Under the pieces are notes generated by a model. The model saw nothing but the letters and a program-made list of their open reading frames with translations. It had not been told where the DNA came from and searched no databases. The translations under genes and the position numbers were made by a program. From Dipteris shenzhenensis (taxonomy: Eukaryota > Polypodiophyta > Polypodiopsida > Gleicheniales), in the NCBI GenBank assembly GCA_047967505.1, contig CM106539.1: a stretch of DNA of 64,000 bases. One strand, 5' to 3'. Shown piece after piece: positions 59,491-64,000 of this stretch (the stretch's first letter is position 1; each line of letters starts with the position of its first letter).

Positions 59491-59772
59491 GCTCTGATAC
59501 CATGATATGAAAGTGACATGAATCCTGTAGAGCACACATAGTAATAGAGGGAAAAATGGAGGAAACCATCTTGTTCTTCTAAATGAGCATCTCACAAAAT
59601 ACAACATAGACTAAGTGTGCCTAGTATATACGTAGGCAATAGGACAATAACACAACTACATCTAGAATGCACGATAAGATAAGTTGTGTGTCTTGCTTAT
59701 TGGTCACCGGTGTGCTCCACCTATCAGTGATGAGCAAGTGGATAGAGACGTGTGTCTCCATACTTCTCAACA
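59491..59772 (-). repeat. Copia-type LTR (59503-59772) with exact PBS, minus strand
   Basis: Minus-strand LTR starts TGTTGAGAAGTATGGAG and ends CTTTCATATCA, followed by TGGTATCAGAGC (plus 59491-59502), an exact initiator-Met PBS. A TATA-like cgtatatacta is near 59628 on plus. The matching 3' LTR and the coding region were not found, so the element is truncated. Confidence 0.8.
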
Positions 59773-62700
59773 AAAGAAAGGCTATTGCTTCCCTTAGAAA
59801 TAAATCAAGCCACACCCACATGCAAGAACAATTTGAAGCATATCCACAGGTTGCAAGCACAACCATTTGCATTGCATCTCGATTACAATGGTTTTTTAGA
59901 GGAGATTTCTTTGTCAGAGGATGACTACATCCATGCTTTGCATATAAGCCTCGCATAGCCTACGTTGCTCTTCAAAAGACACCCAAATTATATGTGTACA
60001 AAAAACTTCAACTTAGAGCTGCGAAGACTTTGGGAAGCAAACATAAATGTGCAATCCATTTTGAACCCCTACCGAGTAGCTCCTTACATCATACATGACA
60101 AAATTTGACAAAGACATGAGTGAAGCTATGAATAATCTCTCGTGTGCAATGTTTATACTTTTTTTCTTCTTCTTCTTCTTTTTCTAAAAAAAGGAGTCTT
60201 CTATGAATGCTTGAAAAATACCATATAGCTCAAATTCCAAGAGGAGCTAAGGATGGTAAAATACAATGAGAAAAATTGGCTATCAAAAAACTATTTCCAA
60301 AGAACCCAGCTCACTGCCTAGGGAATCTCTGGAGTAGGGTCTAACAACCAAGTTGTTGTTCAATATATCTAGAGAATATAGCCTGCGAAAAGGGTGTGAA
60401 AGACTCTTGCAGGCCAAGTAGAATCACACCCATATTGTGTCAAGCATGTGTATGACGTGCTCGTCAAAATACTTGCATCCCATCCCTTTTTTGCAAATGT
60501 CCTTGAAACTCTCATTTTGTTGTTCCAAAACACATCGTTAGTAATGATTTGCTTTTTGTACGTTCTATTGATGCCCATAGACTCCTCACATTGTGATGGG
60601 AGATGGATTTCTTCTAGTCTATAGCTAATCACTAGAGCCATATTGGTCCTTTTGATAGACAACATCTTTGATGTTGTAGGCCAAGCTATTTCTCGTTTGT
60701 TTTGGGGGACACCATATTAGCTAATGTAACCCTCTTTGTAGCTACTTATCTAAGTTGTGACCTCTTTCATCTGTGCAGGGACTTATCAAGTTAGAGCAGA
60801 CACTCAATTGAGCATGCATCTCCTAAGGTGTTGTTGGATTTGTCCCTCTACGAATTTTTGGGTGTAGCTAGAGATTTTGGAGACTCGAGACTTGTAGTCA
60901 TTAGTATGGTCTGATGTTGCTGGATCAAAAGTTCCCACCAATTGTGAGACCACAACTCGTATTCTTTGCTTCGATGGCCACGTTCAAATGCATGCATCTA
61001 CCACTACTACTTGCTGCTTCTCTATAAGGGCCTTTTTGCTTCACATTGTTTCTCCCTCTACAAAAATTGCAAACATGTCTTCTGTTGCCATTTTGATACT
61101 ATGACCTTTCATTCCTCATCCCTCAATTTGCTCCTATCTCATAGCGTCTATCTGGTTCTCTTGCAAAAGCGATGCATGGGATGCAACTTTTTAGGCACTA
61201 TACTCAAGATTTGCCACAGTGGGAGGCATGAAAATTTGCAAGCCCATGTGGGAGATGTAAAATTTCAACCATCATGTTTTCAGCCTCCTCTAGTGATACA
61301 TGTTAGCAAATTGGATATACCAGCTTTCCCTAAAGCAAGTACAATGTAGTCTAAAATGCTTAAAAATAACAAATAGGCCAAATGACATGCTAGCATGTTT
61401 GATGAAGTGGATTATGAAATGCAATGAACTTTGACATGCTTATGGGCCTTATAACAAGGAAATGCTTTGAAAAAGAAGCAATGAAAAATGATAAATAGTG
61501 TTTGACTTATTTACAGATCTCACACACGTTTGAATTGAATATTCTTTAATTCATCCATTCTAGGGGGAAAGACACCATGATGGCCAAAGTTGAATGTTTT
61601 AAGACCACCATGTGCTAGTCCCACTTCAATCCTTTATAGTTTTCAACCAATCAAGAAATAGTTATGAAGCATGCCCTCAAATAGGTGTGTGTCATTTTAG
61701 CACAAAATTGGAAGCCCTTTAAAACGATACCAAATGTTCTCAATTGGGGGAAGCTCAAGTAGTGCACTTTTGAATGATTACATGGTTGCATTTATGTGTA
61801 GAACAAATTTTTGATGTTTTTGAATAAATTGTTGTATCCTATACTATTTAGGATGCATGCTTCACATGCAATGTAGCACTTGAAATTATTTAACAATCTC
61901 ATTCAAAATATTTGAATTTCATACTTTTAAAATATCATATTTAAGTTTGGAATGTGTAGTATTTCTTGGAGACCAAGTTGTCAAATTCTATTGGGCAACG
62001 CATAAGTTATGGGTTAGGCAAACTACCCATATGCAATATATTCCTTGAACTTCACAAAAAATCTATACCCAGTCATGCGTTGTCCTCTTTCCTATGTTGT
62101 ATCTCTCTGTCCCTCCTCTCTTCTCCATCTTTTTTTTGCATTACCTTCCCCCTTGTCCTCTTTTCGTACCACTTTGTATTGGAGCTTCGACTTTGTATTG
62201 GTGCGGCTACTTTAAGTGGTGTGGCTGGATCTCTTAAGCTAGTTGTGTTTTGACTAGTGGTTTTTTGGCTAATGCATCTGCTTCTACTGCTGCACTTGGT
62301 TCACCTCATGCTAGTTGTCTTTTTGACTAGTTTTGTTTTGAATGGTGGTGATGGTGTGATGAAGATTGCTTTGGATGTTCACTATGTAGGTTTATATGGA
62401 TGGGATGATAAGTTTGGGATACTTGATGAGTTGAGTCATGTGTCTTCTATTGTGGCCCAAGCTTTGGGGATGCATTATTGTAGTTCTCTTGTTGTTCTTC
62501 ATGGTGTTGTTTGCATGGGGATTTATGACTATGTAAACGTTCAATGTCAGATGGGTAGGATTTAGTTTCGCTAACCCTAGCCATTGACAGTGGTGGAAGG
62601 GACCTCCTCAAGCTCTTTCCAATCTTTTGTTATGACTTAAAGGATTGAGAAACAATTAATCACAACCAAACTCGTTGAGAAGTCATCTCATTGTACGTTC

Positions 62701-63337
62701 CCCTTGTAACGCACCTCATAGAAGCTTCTTTCATGGAATATATTTATGGTTTTTAGTAGAAACTCCCAGGGGCCATGAATATTATCCTAGCTCTATGAAC
62801 TTTACAATCAAATAATATATTGTGCTCTTCATCGACCCTCCATACTAGATAAAATCCTTCTTGTACTTTTTTAATCTACTCTAGAGTCGCTTCCTGCTTC
62901 CTTAGGTTGTTCATAAAGCACCCATCAAGCCCCATGAATTTAGGAAGTGTCAGCTGGCCATTACTAACTCCAACTTCTCTCCCTCACTTGCATGCACCTT
63001 CTATTGCTACCTCCCCTCTTCCCAAAAGACGATACCGCGTAGTGCTTTTTAGGGCGCCATGCGCCGCACCCAGGAACATCAAATTTTCTAGGTTTTTCAA
63101 TCAGGGCCGTTGAGGTACCGTGTGGTACCTCTGCGATAGGTAATAAAAGGGTTGGGTCCCGCATACTTTGCAAATGAACCGTCTTGTGCTGTCACTTTTG
63201 GAGAGGCTATAGTTTCCATTATTATCTTCTTATGGTGACTTTTTTCTTTGGTTGCTCTTTTGGTGTCATCAGTCAGGCCAGGTGATGGCCTGCCTCGATC
63301 GTGGTCAGAATCACGTAGCCCTAGCTAATTGTAGGAT
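59773..63337. other. No recognisable gene
   Basis: Short ORFs (for example 60966-61349, 62257-62565) have hydrophobic, composition-driven products without domain patterns. A small (TTC)n run lies near 60165. Confidence 0.5.
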
Positions 63338-63359
63338 GTGAGTGAGTGAGTGAGTGAGT

Positions 63360-63412
<53 letters not shown>
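63338..63412. repeat. (GAGT)n then (GA)n compound microsatellite
   Basis: gagt units at 63338-63366 pass into pure GA to 63412. Similar gccaggtgatg/gccaggagatga words flank it on both sides (63278, 63437). Confidence 0.95.
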
Positions 63413-63415
<3 letters not shown>

Positions 63416-63805
63416 CATGTTTGTGTGTTAGTCAAGCCAGGAGATGACCCACTTCAGCTGGTCAGAATTGCCTCACCTCGATTGATGTGTGTGCTTATAT
63501 AATAAAGATCAAAGATGGGTGATGTCTTACATCTGCCAATTAGTTTCCCTTGCTTTGATCTTCTTATATATCATATTTATTTATGTATTATTTATATATA
63601 TAGGTGTCAATAGAGATGGGTTTTATCCGGATGATGGCTTGCTTTTGCTATTTGGTTCATCTCGATAACAACCCTTCCTAACCAGATGTATGATTGGCAA
63701 ATAACGACCATCAAGCTACACGACTTGTAGGAAAATGGTCTTTAGCATTTCATGTAGCTCCCTATACCCCAAAGACTTGATCCTCACACTGACATTATAT
63801 CCATT
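63413..63805. other. No recognisable gene
   Basis: AT-rich with a (TA)n tract near 63592. Confidence 0.5.
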
Positions 63806-63807
63806 GA

Positions 63808-64000
63808 TTCAACCCACTATCTCCCATAGGCCTTTCCTCCTCTTTGTGAACTGCAAGAAAAGGCACATCAATGCCTCTATCTCCATAGTTAACACCCTCA
63901 AATGCAACAACACCTACAACCAAGCTCCTCTATATATATTCAACCCACACTCTCCCATAGGACTTATCTCCTCTTCGTCAATCACAAGAAAAGGCACATC
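63808..64000. repeat. 131-bp duplication at window end
   Basis: ttcaacccac-ctctcccata followed by agaaaaggcacatc occurs at 63808 and 63939. The second copy is cut by the window end. Confidence 0.85.

Noticed and set aside
62257-62565. 102-codon hydrophobic ORF
   Set aside because: Composition-driven Leu/Val run at the start and no domain or neighbour support.

Overview
The window looks like nuclear DNA of a land plant with a large, repeat-rich genome (gymnosperm, fern or large-genome angiosperm; I cannot name the species). The evidence is the mix of elements: Ty1/Copia and Ty3/Gypsy LTR retrotransposons, a plant-type LINE (ORF1 with a DUF4283-like motif, ORF2 ending in a zf-RVT-like finger), a Helitron remnant, a small MITE, a TRIM-like miniature retroelement, solo LTRs, and many microsatellites and tandem duplications. 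I found no intact host gene. Nearly every recognisable coding stretch is broken by stops, frameshifts or truncation, so most entries are pseudogenes or element parts. No rRNA, tRNA or CRISPR was seen.

Layout. 1-4.9 kb: almost complete but decayed Copia element (+). 4.9-8.6 kb: coding-like fragments of unknown origin, then a Helitron-type replicase remnant. 8.6-10.0 kb: second, truncated Copia copy. 10-14 kb: non-coding, with a MITE and a 326-bp tandem duplication. 14.2-15.5 kb: decayed unknown ORF with a Cys/His cluster. 17.3-19.5 kb: decayed NLI-interacting-factor/FCP1-like HAD phosphatase gene with traces of introns, running into a Copia RT fragment. 20-28 kb: three solo LTRs with perfect 5-bp target duplications, a decayed Gypsy gag-RT on the minus strand and degenerate tandem repeats. 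30.8-31.5 kb (minus): histone H3 homologue with CENH3-like residues and a reiterated N-terminal tail. 31.9-33.3 kb: polypyrimidine tract and AT-rich repeats. 34.9-41.3 kb: Copia-type LTRs with primer-binding sites (minus), a gag fragment interrupted at its zinc knuckle, and an unknown ORF. 42.9-50.5 kb: complete two-LTR Gypsy element (minus) with an RNase H plus CCHC module between the 5' LTR and gag. 50.5-55.7 kb: LINE (+). 58.1-59.0 kb: TRIM-like element. 59.5-59.8 kb: Copia-type LTR with PBS. The rest is non-coding with microsatellites.

The main points for follow-up are the H3/CENH3-like pseudogene with its tail array, the Gypsy element whose RT-linked RNase H is lost while a separate RNase H sits upstream of gag, the TRIM-like element, and the captured HAD-phosphatase fragment. 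All calls come from reading motifs by eye; no database search was run.
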